From: Rhizobium leguminosarum
Lineage (GTDB): Bacteria; Pseudomonadota; Alphaproteobacteria; Rhizobiales; Rhizobiaceae
Length of the DNA stretch: 64,000 bases
Direction of reading: 5' to 3'
NCBI RefSeq assembly: GCF_002953715.1
Contig: NZ_CP025012.1
Coordinates: 4,025,001 to 4,089,000 of the forward strand
Positions 28,862-37,339 of the stretch are shown in pieces; the stretch's first letter is position 1; each line of letters starts with the position of its first letter. The translations under genes and the position numbers were made by a program. Below the pieces are notes generated by a model. It saw nothing but the letters and a program-made list of their open reading frames with translations, was not told the DNA's origin and made no database searches.

Positions 28862-30157
28862 ATGGTTTCCACAGCCCTCGCCTCCTCCCTTGCCCGGCGC
28901 AACATCCATTACGGCTGGGTCGTCGTCGCCGCGACCTTCCTCACCATGTTGGTCACCGCCGGCGCCATGGGCGCACCCGGCGTTCTCATCAAGCCGCTGC
29001 AGGACGAATTCGGCTGGGAGACCTCGCAGATTTCCTCGGCCCTTGCGATCCGCCTGATCCTTTTCGGCTTCATGGGTCCGTTCGCCGCCGCCTTCATGAA
29101 TTATTTCGGCGTGCGCAAGGTCATCGTCTTCGCACTGGCGCTGATCGGCGCGGGCTTCGTCGGTTCGCTGTTCATGACGACGCTGTGGCAGTTGCTGCTG
29201 CTTTGGGGCATCGTCGTCGGTTTCGGCACGGGATTGACGGCCATGGTGCTCGCCGCAACGATCTCCAGCCGCTGGTTCACCAAGCATCGCGGTCTCGTCG
29301 TCGGCATGCTCTCGGCAAGCTCGGCCACCGGCCAACTCGTCTTTCTGCCACTGATGGCGGAGCTGACGGAACGTTATGGCTGGCGCTCGACGGTGTTTTT
29401 CGTCTGCGCCATGATCATGGTTGCAGCCCTTGCCGTGCTTGCCTTCATGCGCGACCGCCCCGCCGACCTCAACCTGCCCGCCTTCGGCGAGACGCAGGTG
29501 ACGCCGCCACCGGCAAGCACCTCCCTCGGCGCCGCGCTGATGACGCCGATCACCGTCCTCAAGGAAATCTCGAAGACCTCGACCTTCTGGATCCTCTTTG
29601 CCACCTTCTTCATCTGCGGTCTCAGCACCAACGGCCTGATCCAGACCCATTTCGTCACCCTCTGCGGCGATTTCGGTATCGTGCCGGTGGCTGCCGCCAG
29701 CGTGCTGGCCGTCATGGGCATCTTCGATTTCTTCGGCACCATCGGTTCCGGCTGGCTGTCCGACCGCTTCGACAACCGTTGGCTGCTCTTCTGGTATTAC
29801 GGCCTGCGGGGCCTGTCGCTGCTCTACCTCCCATTCAGCGATTTCAGCTTTTACGGCCTCTCCATCTTCGCCGTCTTCTACGGCCTCGACTGGATTGCCA
29901 CCGTGCCGCCGACCGTCAAGATCGCCGCCGACCGCTTCGGCCGCGAAAAGACCGGCCTCGTCTTCGGCTGGGTCTTTGCCGGACATCAGCTGGGAGCCGC
30001 CACCGCCGCCTATGGCGCCGGCCTCTCGCGCACCGAGCTTTCGAGCTACCTGCCCGCTTTCTTCGTCGCCGGCGCCTTCTGCCTGCTGGCCTCGATCCTG
30101 GCGATCACGTTGAAGAAGTCCGGCCTGAGCAACCCGGCACCGGCCGCCGCCCATTGA
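28862..30157 (+). CDS. Major facilitator superfamily transporter
   Basis: 431 residues with 12 predicted transmembrane helices. The N-terminus IHYGWVVVAATFLTMLVTAGAMGAPGVLIKPLQDEFGW is typical of the oxalate/formate and monocarboxylate-like MFS group. The loop 2-3 motif is degenerate, and the second half begins near STFWILFATFFICGL. ATG 28862 is used; a TTG lies 6 bases before. With the divergent TetR gene this is a standard regulated transport unit. The substrate is unknown. Confidence 0.9.
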   Translation: MVSTALASSLARRNIHYGWVVVAATFLTMLVTAGAMGAPGVLIKPLQDEFGWETSQISSALAIRLILFGFMGPFAAAFMNYFGVRKVIVFALALIGAGFVGSLFMTTLWQLLLLWGIVVGFGTGLTAMVLAATISSRWFTKHRGLVVGMLSASSATGQLVFLPLMAELTERYGWRSTVFFVCAMIMVAALAVLAFMRDRPADLNLPAFGETQVTPPPASTSLGAALMTPITVLKEISKTSTFWILFATFFICGLSTNGLIQTHFVTLCGDFGIVPVAAASVLAVMGIFDFFGTIGSGWLSDRFDNRWLLFWYYGLRGLSLLYLPFSDFSFYGLSIFAVFYGLDWIATVPPTVKIAADRFGREKTGLVFGWVFAGHQLGAATAAYGAGLSRTELSSYLPAFFVAGAFCLLASILAITLKKSGLSNPAPAAAH

Positions 30158-30281
30158 TATCAGACAGGATCCGGCCTCGAGTGAGGCCGGATCTCTCTAC
30201 CGGATCAGTCCGATAACTTCGCTTGCCCGTCTTGCGCGTCCGGGCGCTCGCATGTTAGACAGCCGCCCGTTCGTATCCGTT

Positions 30282-30366
30282 GCCCCATTGGCGGAATTGG
30301 TAGACGCGCTCGACTCAAAATCGAGTTTCGAAAGAAGTGCTGGTTCGACTCCGGCATGGGGCACCA
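30282..30366 (+). tRNA. tRNA-Leu (anticodon CAA)
   Basis: 85 bases including the encoded CCA. The acceptor arms GCCCCAT / ATGGGGC pair fully. The anticodon stem CTCGA / TCGAG encloses CTCAAAA, giving anticodon CAA (30316-30318), which reads UUG. A short variable arm and the T arm with GGTTCGACTCC follow. Accessory-looking genes follow its 3' end, as is common for integration hot spots. Confidence 0.95.
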
Positions 30367-30478
30367 CCAAAATCTTCAAGCTCTTCGTCAGATAGTTCAA
30401 GCAACGCAAGCGGACTGCGTCGTCTCGCGCGGACGATCTGGCCCCCGCAATGTGAGAGCGGCGAGGACAATATCGTGG

Positions 30479-30937
30479 TCACAGAACTTCAAAGACTTCG
30501 TATTCGACACCGCCCGGACACCTGCCGCCCTTTGCGACCGCGACAATGCTGTTGAGCCACGCATGCGCAGGCGCGGCGGTCTCGAAATACGGTGTCGTGC
30601 GCAGATAATATTCCGAAGCGTCGACCGTTTCGCCGCGCGCCAAACGCTCGTCGACGGCCTGTGACGCACGCCTTATGCCGCGATAGGTCATGAGGACGAG
30701 GCCCCCGTCGTCGGCGACGAGGAGGAGCCTGACATCTTGCTGAAATGTGCCGTCGGTGCGAGCGAGCAGGAGATCCGATCCGATCAACGGCGATACTTCT
30801 CCTTTCAGGCGCTCCCCTTGGAAATGTCCGCCCGAGACAGGAAAAATGCGCCGGCCGCCGGCTGGCGTCTGCCCAAGCTCCAGCGTCGGATGAAGCGCGA
30901 TAAAGAGTGTAAACAGGTGCTGAGATTGCAGGGACAC
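30479..30937 (-). CDS. DUF3237 domain protein
   Basis: 152 residues. A GTG start at 30937 is preceded by AGGAG at a 7-base spacing; the longer open frame upstream would run into the LysR gene. It is full length for the family: FTLFIALHPTLELGQTPAGGRRIFPVSGGHFQGERLKGEV, then YYLRTTPYFETAAPAHAWLN and EYEVFEV at the end. The fold is a small beta barrel of unknown function. Divergent from a LysR gene, which suggests it is that regulator's target. Confidence 0.88.
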   Translation of the reverse strand: MSLQSQHLFTLFIALHPTLELGQTPAGGRRIFPVSGGHFQGERLKGEVSPLIGSDLLLARTDGTFQQDVRLLLVADDGGLVLMTYRGIRRASQAVDERLARGETVDASEYYLRTTPYFETAAPAHAWLNSIVAVAKGGRCPGGVEYEVFEVL

Positions 30938-31046
30938 AGTAGATCTCCTATTCTTGGCCCCCAAATTGCACCAGAGCGTTCCGCCTTCAAAACGCGCTTT
31001 GCTTGTCGTCACCGCAAGATAAATTGATCGTGAAGGGAAGCTGGTC

Positions 31047-31904
31047 ATGCGACCGTCATTGGAGTCTCTGCGCGTATTGGAGGCGTGTGTCTCGGCCGGG
31101 AGCTTCGCGCGCGCAGCCGAACGCTTGTTTCTGACGCCGGCGGCGGTCAGCCTTCGTATTCGCACCTTGGAGGCTGAACTCGGTCAGCCGCTATTTATCC
31201 GCGCCGGTCGGCGAGTGGTCCCGACGGGCGCCGCCTCCGTTCTGGCAAACCGGGTCCGGGAGGCATTAACCGGGATCGGTGAGGCGCTCGCAGAATTTCA
31301 GGCGGCGACGCCGCCACTCAGGCTCACGGCGCCGCCGACCTTTGCGTCGCGCTGGCTTGCACCGCGTCTGGCGCGCTATCCTACGCCTGGAGCTTCCGTC
31401 ATCGAGGTCGACGTCTCGGCGGAAATACGTGACACGGGCGCATTCGACGTCGCCATAAGGACGGGTCGCGGTGGATGGGCCGGGCTGGAAGAATATCGGC
31501 TCGCTCCCGTAGAAGTGACGCCGATGCTGTCGCCTTCCCTGCTTGGAACGCGGACGCTTGCCGCACCGGAGGCGCTGGCTGACTTCGAGCTTTTGCCGCA
31601 CCCTGATTGGGAGCAATGGTTTAAGGAGGCTCAATGCGCAACCCCGCAGGGTTTGCGCTTTTTGGCGGTCGATTACCCCACGCACGAGTTGGATGCCAAT
31701 GCGGCGCTGGCAGGCGTGGGTGTGGCGCTGTTGTCGCCGTCGCTGTTTCGGCCGCTTTTGACCGAGGGCCGGCTGATCGCGCCGTTCCCCTACGTGCTGA
31801 GCGGGCCAGCCTGGCATTTTGCGCTCATGCGCTCCAATGACGCGCGCCAGGCGCCACGGCAGCTCTGCGCATGGCTTTGCGAACAGGCACGTGAAGTCGC
31901 ATAG
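31047..31904 (+). CDS. LysR-family transcriptional regulator (GcvA-like)
   Basis: 285 residues. The winged helix-turn-helix spans about 5-62 (LRVLEACVSAGSFARAAERLFLTPAAVSLRIRTLEAELGQPLF), and the effector domain begins near residue 90 with RLTAPPTFASRWLAPRLARY. The closest pattern is the GcvA / AmpR branch. The ATG is preceded by GAAGGGAAG. It is divergent from the DUF3237 gene across 109 bases; LysR regulators usually control the neighbour they diverge from. Confidence 0.9.
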   Translation: MRPSLESLRVLEACVSAGSFARAAERLFLTPAAVSLRIRTLEAELGQPLFIRAGRRVVPTGAASVLANRVREALTGIGEALAEFQAATPPLRLTAPPTFASRWLAPRLARYPTPGASVIEVDVSAEIRDTGAFDVAIRTGRGGWAGLEEYRLAPVEVTPMLSPSLLGTRTLAAPEALADFELLPHPDWEQWFKEAQCATPQGLRFLAVDYPTHELDANAALAGVGVALLSPSLFRPLLTEGRLIAPFPYVLSGPAWHFALMRSNDARQAPRQLCAWLCEQAREVA

Positions 31905-32151
31905 TTCCGAACGAAGACACTGTGAAGCTTGAGCGTCATAACGGTCGCCGTCGCTGGCGGCTGTGCGCCAGCGAAAGACGACACTGCATCACCGCCTCGA
32001 CCGCCTCGACCGCCGCCCGTACCTGATAGAATTCTTATTGGCCAGGTCGCTTTGGCGGCGATCTCAAGTCCCTCCCGAAAACTCAGATATGAGGCCGTCA
32101 TATCCCGTTAGGCTGGGAGGCTTGTGAAAATACTCAGCGCTTAAGCGGAGC

Positions 32152-32439
32152 TTACTTGTTTTTCAGCAGCCACATCTTGCCGGCCATCGTGATGCCGTAG
32201 ACGTCTTTTGTTGCGTCATCATCCAGATGCCGCCTCTCCAGAAAACCCGGCTCCTTCAACTCACCCAGCGTCTTGGCAGTGACCGACTTTATTTTCTGCG
32301 GCCGCTCTTTCCACCGGTCAGTTTTTGCATAAGTCACCGTCGCGTTCTCGTGCGTCCATTTATTGGCTGGCTGAGGATAAAGGTCTCCATCCCTGGCGAG
32401 TTTAAGTGCGGCAATCTGGGACGGCGTAAGCTCAATCAT
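32152..32439 (-). CDS. Small hypothetical protein, winged-helix-like
   Basis: 95 residues (MIELTPSQIAALKLARDGDLY ... YGITMAGKMWLLKNK). The LTPSQIAALKLA opening and ITMAGKMWL end are like the first helix and last helix of small winged-helix domains (LT..Q...L ... LT..G..). No family is recognised. A start ATG and a plausible composition support a real gene, but a ribosome binding site is not obvious. Isolated in the accessory-looking stretch after tRNA-Leu. Confidence 0.6.
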   Translation of the reverse strand: MIELTPSQIAALKLARDGDLYPQPANKWTHENATVTYAKTDRWKERPQKIKSVTAKTLGELKEPGFLERRHLDDDATKDVYGITMAGKMWLLKNK

Positions 32440-32560
32440 ACTAAAAGATCCTGTGCGGGCGGTGTTTGCGCTGGGAACGCGCTGTTACCAAAGGCGTGCT
32501 CATAACACCGACAGACGACTTTCACCACTGCATTGAAATATTCGTGCCACAAAAGGCGAA

Positions 32561-32590
32561 AACCCGGCTCGTCGGAACCGGGCTTCGTCC
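32561..32590 (-). terminator. Terminator-like hairpin downstream of the small secreted protein gene
   Basis: Read on the minus strand, a GCCCGG / CCGGGT stem is followed by TTTTCGCCTTTT, just past the stop at 32609. Confidence 0.6.
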
Positions 32591-32608
32591 TTATCGCACA
32601 TTTTTTCG

Positions 32609-32893
32609 TTAATTGCAGCGCCGGACCGTCTTGGTGACCTCGCCTTCGTCGGTCTGTCGGGTGACGCTCCTGGTTTCGCAGCCATTATCGCGATAGCGGC
32701 GGTGCTCACGTTCGCGCACGGCACCGAAAGTGACGCCACGCTCGCTGATGGTGATGCCGGGTCGTACCCGCTCGTGGCGATAGCCGTCGTCATAGGAACG
32801 CTCCCTGACATAGACGCTGTCGGCAAGAACAGGCGCTGCAAACGAGCAGGCGGCGAGGGCCGCCACAGTACAGTTCAAGATCATCTTTCGCAT
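32609..32893 (-). CDS. Small secreted protein of unknown function
   Basis: 94 residues from the ATG at 32893, preceded by AAAGGAG. It has a clear Sec signal peptide (MRKMILNCTVAALAACSFAAPVLA). The mature part is about 70 residues, rich in Arg, Glu and Tyr, with two cysteines (CETRSVTRQ and the end RRCN) that could form a disulfide. Similar small periplasmic proteins are common and uncharacterised in rhizobia. Confidence 0.8.
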   Translation of the reverse strand: MRKMILNCTVAALAACSFAAPVLADSVYVRERSYDDGYRHERVRPGITISERGVTFGAVREREHRRYRDNGCETRSVTRQTDEGEVTKTVRRCN

Positions 32894-32987
32894 GTCGTTC
32901 TCCTTTCGTGATGAAATGGCAACGAGGCAAGACACAAGTGGTTCCAACATCGTGACGGCCCGACCGTGCCGCGAAAAAGGGCCGTGC

Positions 32988-33060
32988 CTACAACGCCGCG
33001 CGTCTTTTTAGACCTGAGAAGGACGCTTTAACATTTGGAATTGCAGCATTATTCTATCCT
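32988..33060. repeat. Family A dispersed repeat (RIME-like), reverse orientation, diverged
   Basis: CTACAACGCCGCGCGTC ... AAGGACGCT ... TTTGGAATTGCAGCATTATTCTATCC is the reverse complement of the shared block seen at 61925-62036. It lies between the small secreted protein gene and the antiporter gene. Confidence 0.7.
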
Positions 33061-33175
33061 ACCCGCCAAAATGAGAGCGAAGGCCCCCGAACAGTAGCCG
33101 GTCATCCAAATCAACTGTTTAATTTTGCTTGCGCTTCGTCCAAAGTGGCCGCCGCTATCACAAGAGAGGGCGGAC

Positions 33176-34924
33176 GTGCATCAGGAAGTAGGACTTATCG
33201 CAACGGTCGCCGTCAGTTTCGTTTTCGCAGCGATCCTGGGCTATGCCGCCGACCGGCTTCGGCTGCCGCCACTCGTCGGTTATTTGATGGCGGGCATCCT
33301 GATGGGGCCGTTCACGCCGGGCTTCGTCGCCGATACCGCCCTTGCCGGCCAGCTCGCCGAAATGGGCGTCATTCTGCTGATGTTCGGCGTCGGCCTGCAT
33401 TTTTCCGCCTCCGACCTGCTCGCCGTGCGCGGCATCGCCGTGCCTGGCGCAATCGGGCGGATCATCCTCGCCACCCTGTTGGGCATCGGCCTATGCAAAC
33501 TCTGGGGCTGGAGCCTCGGCGCCGGCATCGTCCTCGGCCTCAGCCTGTCGGTGGCGAGCACGGTCGTGCTCTTGAAGGCGCTGGAGGAGCGCAATCTCGT
33601 CAACGCGGCCAGCGGACGCGTCGCCGTCGGCTGGCTGATCGTCGAGGATCTGGTAATGGTGCTGGCGCTGGTGCTGCTGCCGGCGCTGGCAGAGCTTCTG
33701 GGTGGTAACGCCAGCGATACGACCAATCACGGCCTCGGCGACCTGCCGCTGGTGCTGACCATCGGCCTGACGCTGCTGAAGGTGGCGGCTTTCGCCGCCA
33801 TGGCGATCTTCCTCGGCCCTCGTATTGTGCCCTGGCTGCTGACGATGATCGCCCGCACCGGCTCGCGCGAACTCTTTACGCTGACGGTGTTGGCGATCGC
33901 ACTCGGCATCGCCTTCGGTTCGGCGGCGATCTTCGGCGTCTCCTTTGCGCTCGGCGCATTTTTCGCCGGCGTTGTCATGAGCGAATCCCAGCTCAGCCAC
34001 AGGGCGGCGGCCGACTCGCTGCCGTTGCAGAATGCCTTCTCCGTGCTGTTCTTCGTCTCCGTCGGCATGCTCTTCGATCCCTCGATCCTGGTGCGCCAGC
34101 CGCTGGCCGTGATCGGCGCGCTGGCGCTCGTCATCCTCGGCAAAGGCATCATCACCTTCCTCATCGTCATCCTGCTCAGATATCCGATCAGCATGGGGCT
34201 GACGCTGGCCGGCGGCCTTGCCCAGATCGGCGAGTTCTCCTTCATCCTCGCCGGCCTCGGCGTCTCACTCGGGCTCCTGCCGCATGAGGGCCAGGATCTG
34301 ATCCTGGCTGCCGCAATCCTGTCGATCACGCTCAACCCAATCGTAATCTTCGCGACCGACGGTCTGAAGAAATACATCCATTCGAAATGGCCCGCCGTCT
34401 GGGAAAGCTACGGCAGGAGCAGGCAGAAGGCGCTCGGCAAAGAACTGGAAAAGATCAGGGCGCTCGGCGAAGAGCGCGAGCGCCAGCATCAACTCAAGAT
34501 GCAGCAGCTGATCGAGACGTTCCCGCTGTTCTCCGAGGTCGACGAGGACGCGCAGGAGGAGCTGCTGCTGCTCTTCAAGGCGAAGTCCGCGCCGCCCGGC
34601 GAACGCGTCATCCGCCGCGGCGACCGGGGTGATAGCATGTATTTCATCTCCTCGGGCGCGGTGGAAGTGCGGCTCGCCAGTGGCGCGATCCGACTGGAAC
34701 CGGGAGCCTTTTTCGGGGAAATGGCGCTACTGACCGGCGGGCGGCGGACAGCCGACGTCATCGCCGTCGACTTCTGCCAGTTCGAGGTGCTCGAACGGCG
34801 CGACTTCAACATGTTCATGTCGCACCATCCACATCTGCGCGCCGCCGTTAGCGAAATGGCCCAGAAGCGGACGGAAATGAACGTCCTGCGTCAGCAATGG
34901 GAAAAGTCGATGGACCTGTCCTGA
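33176..34924 (+). CDS. CPA2-type cation:proton antiporter with C-terminal cyclic-nucleotide-binding domain
   Basis: 582 residues from a GTG start preceded by GAGAGGG; the open frame extends 51 bases upstream without support. Residues 1-400 are a KefB/YbaL-like exchanger with about 12 helices (LRLPPLVGYLMAGILMGP, ASTVVLLKALEE, FALGAFFAGVVMSES). A charged coiled linker follows. The C-terminus (about 465-560) is a cyclic-nucleotide-binding domain with the phosphate cassette PGAFFGEMALLTGGRRTADV. The TrkA-N NAD-binding domain of KefB/YbaL is missing, so gating by cAMP or cGMP is the obvious hypothesis. Confidence 0.88.
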   Translation: MHQEVGLIATVAVSFVFAAILGYAADRLRLPPLVGYLMAGILMGPFTPGFVADTALAGQLAEMGVILLMFGVGLHFSASDLLAVRGIAVPGAIGRIILATLLGIGLCKLWGWSLGAGIVLGLSLSVASTVVLLKALEERNLVNAASGRVAVGWLIVEDLVMVLALVLLPALAELLGGNASDTTNHGLGDLPLVLTIGLTLLKVAAFAAMAIFLGPRIVPWLLTMIARTGSRELFTLTVLAIALGIAFGSAAIFGVSFALGAFFAGVVMSESQLSHRAAADSLPLQNAFSVLFFVSVGMLFDPSILVRQPLAVIGALALVILGKGIITFLIVILLRYPISMGLTLAGGLAQIGEFSFILAGLGVSLGLLPHEGQDLILAAAILSITLNPIVIFATDGLKKYIHSKWPAVWESYGRSRQKALGKELEKIRALGEERERQHQLKMQQLIETFPLFSEVDEDAQEELLLLFKAKSAPPGERVIRRGDRGDSMYFISSGAVEVRLASGAIRLEPGAFFGEMALLTGGRRTADVIAVDFCQFEVLERRDFNMFMSHHPHLRAAVSEMAQKRTEMNVLRQQWEKSMDLS

Positions 34925-34971
34925 CGCAAATATCACCGCATTTCAGCGGCAATCGCGCTACCGTGATGGCT

Positions 34972-35256
34972 TCAGCCCGCCGGCCAATAGCCATCGGAGC
35001 GGAAATCCTCCGGGATCGGGTCGAGCCGCAACAATGTCTCGGCTGCGAAATCGATCTGCAGCGACAAGTATTTAAGAGACGCCAGCATTGGCACGCCGGT
35101 CGCGAATTCCCGGATGCGGGACAGATGATACCCGCTCTCGCTGATCCGTCGCGCAGCCTCGCGGCGCACATCGTCTTTGCTTGGACTGCGCCGCTCTTCG
35201 GACCAGTCATCCATTTGCGCGGCCTGCCCACGGCCGCCTTCAATCACTTTGAACAT
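34972..35256 (-). CDS. Conserved hypothetical protein
   Basis: 94 residues from the ATG at 35256 (MFKVIEGGRGQAAQMDDW), preceded by AGGGTGG. It is soluble, with a helical middle (DDVRREAARRISESGYHLSRIREF ... YLSLQIDFAAETLLRL). No known domain recognised. It is convergent with the antiporter gene and divergent from the VTT-family gene. Confidence 0.7.
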   Translation of the reverse strand: MFKVIEGGRGQAAQMDDWSEERRSPSKDDVRREAARRISESGYHLSRIREFATGVPMLASLKYLSLQIDFAAETLLRLDPIPEDFRSDGYWPAG

Positions 35257-35458
35257 TCTCTTACCACCCTGCACGTCGACCCCAAACTAGCTTGCCGCAG
35301 AATGGCCGATTCGCAATCCCGTGAAATCTTGGGAGAGGCGCCACCACCCCGCATCACGAAAATTTTTGGACGGCGGTGGCAGGAAGGACACGGGCGAGCA
35401 TTTACAGCGCCGCGCACGGCCCCTAAAGCTTTTTGCACCGCAACAGGAAGGAAACGGA

Positions 35459-36055
35459 ATGCTCCGCAGACTTTACGACTGGACCATGTCTTTGGCCTCG
35501 CGCAAATCGGCCGAAGTCTGGCTCGCCGTCATCGCCTTCGTCGAAAGCTCGGTCTTTCTCGTCCCCGCCGATGTGCTCTTCCTGCCGATGGCGCTTGCCA
35601 AGCCGGAACGCTCCTATCGCTATGCGCTGATTGCAACCGTCGCCTCCGTGCTCGGCGGCATCGCCGGCTGGGCGCTCGGCTATTACGCCTATGACGCAAT
35701 CGCCAGACCAGTTCTTGAGTTCTACAACAAACTCGATGAATTCGAGCAATTGCGAAGCGCAATTCACGGCGAATGGGAAATCCTGTTACTGTTGCTGGTG
35801 ACTTCCGGCTTAGCGCATCTTCCGCCGATTAAGGTCGTGACCATTATGGCTGGCGTCATTGGCATGAATCTCGGCTTCTTCGTTATCTCAGCCATCATTG
35901 CTCGCGGTGCTCGGTTCCTGCTTTTGGCGTGGCTGCTTCGTCGATATGGCGAGCCGATCCGCCACTTCGTCGAGAAGCGCCTTGGTCAGATCGTCGGCAT
36001 CGGTGCCGGCGTCCTCATCACACTCGGAATCGCTTATAAACTGCTTGCCCACTGA
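35459..36055 (+). CDS. YqaA-like VTT-domain (DedA-related) membrane protein
   Basis: 198 residues after an AGGAAGGAAACGG ribosome binding site. Several hydrophobic helices and the conserved FVESSVFLVPADVLFLPMAL and GGIAGWALGYY segments place it with the SNARE-associated/VTT family. DedA-type members act as lipid scramblases and affect envelope stability; this YqaA branch is less studied. It lies 22 bases upstream of dsbB, so the two form an operon. Confidence 0.88.
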   Translation: MLRRLYDWTMSLASRKSAEVWLAVIAFVESSVFLVPADVLFLPMALAKPERSYRYALIATVASVLGGIAGWALGYYAYDAIARPVLEFYNKLDEFEQLRSAIHGEWEILLLLLVTSGLAHLPPIKVVTIMAGVIGMNLGFFVISAIIARGARFLLLAWLLRRYGEPIRHFVEKRLGQIVGIGAGVLITLGIAYKLLAH

Positions 36056-36077
36056 GCCAATTTCGCGGAGTTCCGCC

Positions 36078-36596
36078 ATGACTGCCACTTCCTCGCCGCT
36101 CGCCCGCCCCGGCTTTATCTATTCCCTGTTGCTCGCCATCGGCATGGCGGCGGCGGTCGGCACCGCGCTCGGCTTCCAGTATATCGGCGGTTATATCCCC
36201 TGCGCGCTCTGCCTGTTGCAGCGCCAGCCCTATTATTACGCCATCCCGATCGCGATCCTGGCAGCCATCTCCGAGCTCATCGGCCTGCCGAACTGGATCA
36301 CCCGGGCGCTCATTCTCGCGGCCGGCATGCTGATGCTGGTGACGGCAGGCATGGGTGTTTATCACGCCGGCGTCGAATGGCACTTCTGGCCCGGCCCGGC
36401 CACTTGCTCGACGACGGCAAGCAGCATGACCACCAATGCCGGCGATCTGCTCGGTGAGCTCAACACCATCAAGGGCCCGTCTTGCACCGATGCGGCGCTA
36501 CGCGTGCTCGGCCTGTCTTTTGCAGGCTGGAATGTGATTGCCGGAATCCTGCTCGCGGCCTTCGCCTTTGTCGGCGTTCGCAAGGCGGCCTCGTAA
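36078..36596 (+). CDS. dsbB: Disulfide bond formation protein DsbB
   Basis: 172 residues, four transmembrane helices. DsbB reoxidises DsbA with ubiquinone. The first periplasmic loop has PCALC (the CxxC pair) and the second has ATC and PSC, giving the four essential cysteines. The ATG at 36078 follows GGAG; the longer open frame upstream overlaps the previous gene and is not real. Its stop codon directly abuts a dispersed repeat. Confidence 0.92.
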   Translation: MTATSSPLARPGFIYSLLLAIGMAAAVGTALGFQYIGGYIPCALCLLQRQPYYYAIPIAILAAISELIGLPNWITRALILAAGMLMLVTAGMGVYHAGVEWHFWPGPATCSTTASSMTTNAGDLLGELNTIKGPSCTDAALRVLGLSFAGWNVIAGILLAAFAFVGVRKAAS

Positions 36597-36663
36597 AATT
36601 ATCCAGCAATTCAAAGCGCTGCAGCGTCCTTTGCGCGGCTGAAAGGACACGCAGCGCGTAGGT
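36597..36663. repeat. Family A dispersed repeat (RIME-like), partial
   Basis: ATTATCCAGCAATTCAAAGC followed by GCTGCAGCGTCCTTTGCGCGG and the second hairpin to CGCAGCGCGTAG; this is the second half of the element at 61925. It begins right after the dsbB stop codon. Confidence 0.72.
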
Positions 36664-36670
36664 CGTTCGA

Positions 36671-37228
36671 TCAGGGCTGCAGTTCGGTATCCCAGTAGAG
36701 ATAGTCGAGCCAGCTTTCATGCAGATAGTTCGGCGGGAACAGCCGGCCGTTATTGTGCAGATCCTGCACCGTCGGCTGATAGGGCTTCTGCGCCGGGAAC
36801 ATGCCTGCCTGCTTCGGAAGCTTGCTGCCCTTGCGCAGATTGCAGGGCGAGCAGGCTGCGACGACATTTTCCCAGGTGGTCTCGCCGCCATGGGCACGCG
36901 GGGTGACGTGGTCGAAGGTCAGGTCGTCATGGGCGCCGCAATACTGGCACTCGAACCGGTCACGCAGGAAGACGTTGAACCGGGTGAAAGCGGGATTGCG
37001 GGACGGCTGAACGTAAGTCTTCAGGCACACGACACTCGGAAGACGCATCGAAAAGCTCGGCGAAGAAACCGAATGTTCATATTCTGCAATGATGTTCACA
37101 CGGTCGAGAAATACCGCCTTGATCGCGTCCTGCCAGGACCACAACGACAAGGGGTAATAACTCAGCGGCCGGTAGTCAGCGTTCAGGACGAGCGCCGGCA
37201 GGGCCTGTGGGGAGACTGCAATCGTCAA
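36671..37228 (-). CDS. HNH endonuclease family protein
   Basis: 185 residues with a TTG start at 37228, supported by AGGAG six bases before and by the conserved TIAVSPQALPALVLNADYRPL opening; no ATG fits. The HNH/zinc region is intact: C94-x2-C97, H107 in TFDHVTPRAHGG, N121 and C126-x2-C129. Short proteins of this type are widespread in bacterial chromosomes and may act in DNA repair rather than restriction; no partner methylase is nearby. Confidence 0.9.
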   Translation of the reverse strand: MTIAVSPQALPALVLNADYRPLSYYPLSLWSWQDAIKAVFLDRVNIIAEYEHSVSSPSFSMRLPSVVCLKTYVQPSRNPAFTRFNVFLRDRFECQYCGAHDDLTFDHVTPRAHGGETTWENVVAACSPCNLRKGSKLPKQAGMFPAQKPYQPTVQDLHNNGRLFPPNYLHESWLDYLYWDTELQP

Positions 37229-37339
37229 GGGACTCTCCTGATCGATTCGGCATCTGCACCTGTATATTAGGCCGGTTGTTACAGGATTGTGAAGTCCAAT
37301 AAATTCAGAGGATAAAGGCAATTTGAAGAGTGTTGCCGA

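Noticed and set aside
30282..30400. Attachment-site duplication of the tRNA-Leu 3' end
   Set aside because: No second copy of the terminal sequence was noticed downstream in the window, and no integrase gene is present.
31960..32025. Short tandem CCGCCTCGA units after the LysR gene, considered as a repeat array
   Set aside because: Only two full units; no regular spacer-repeat pattern, so neither CRISPR nor a meaningful tandem array.
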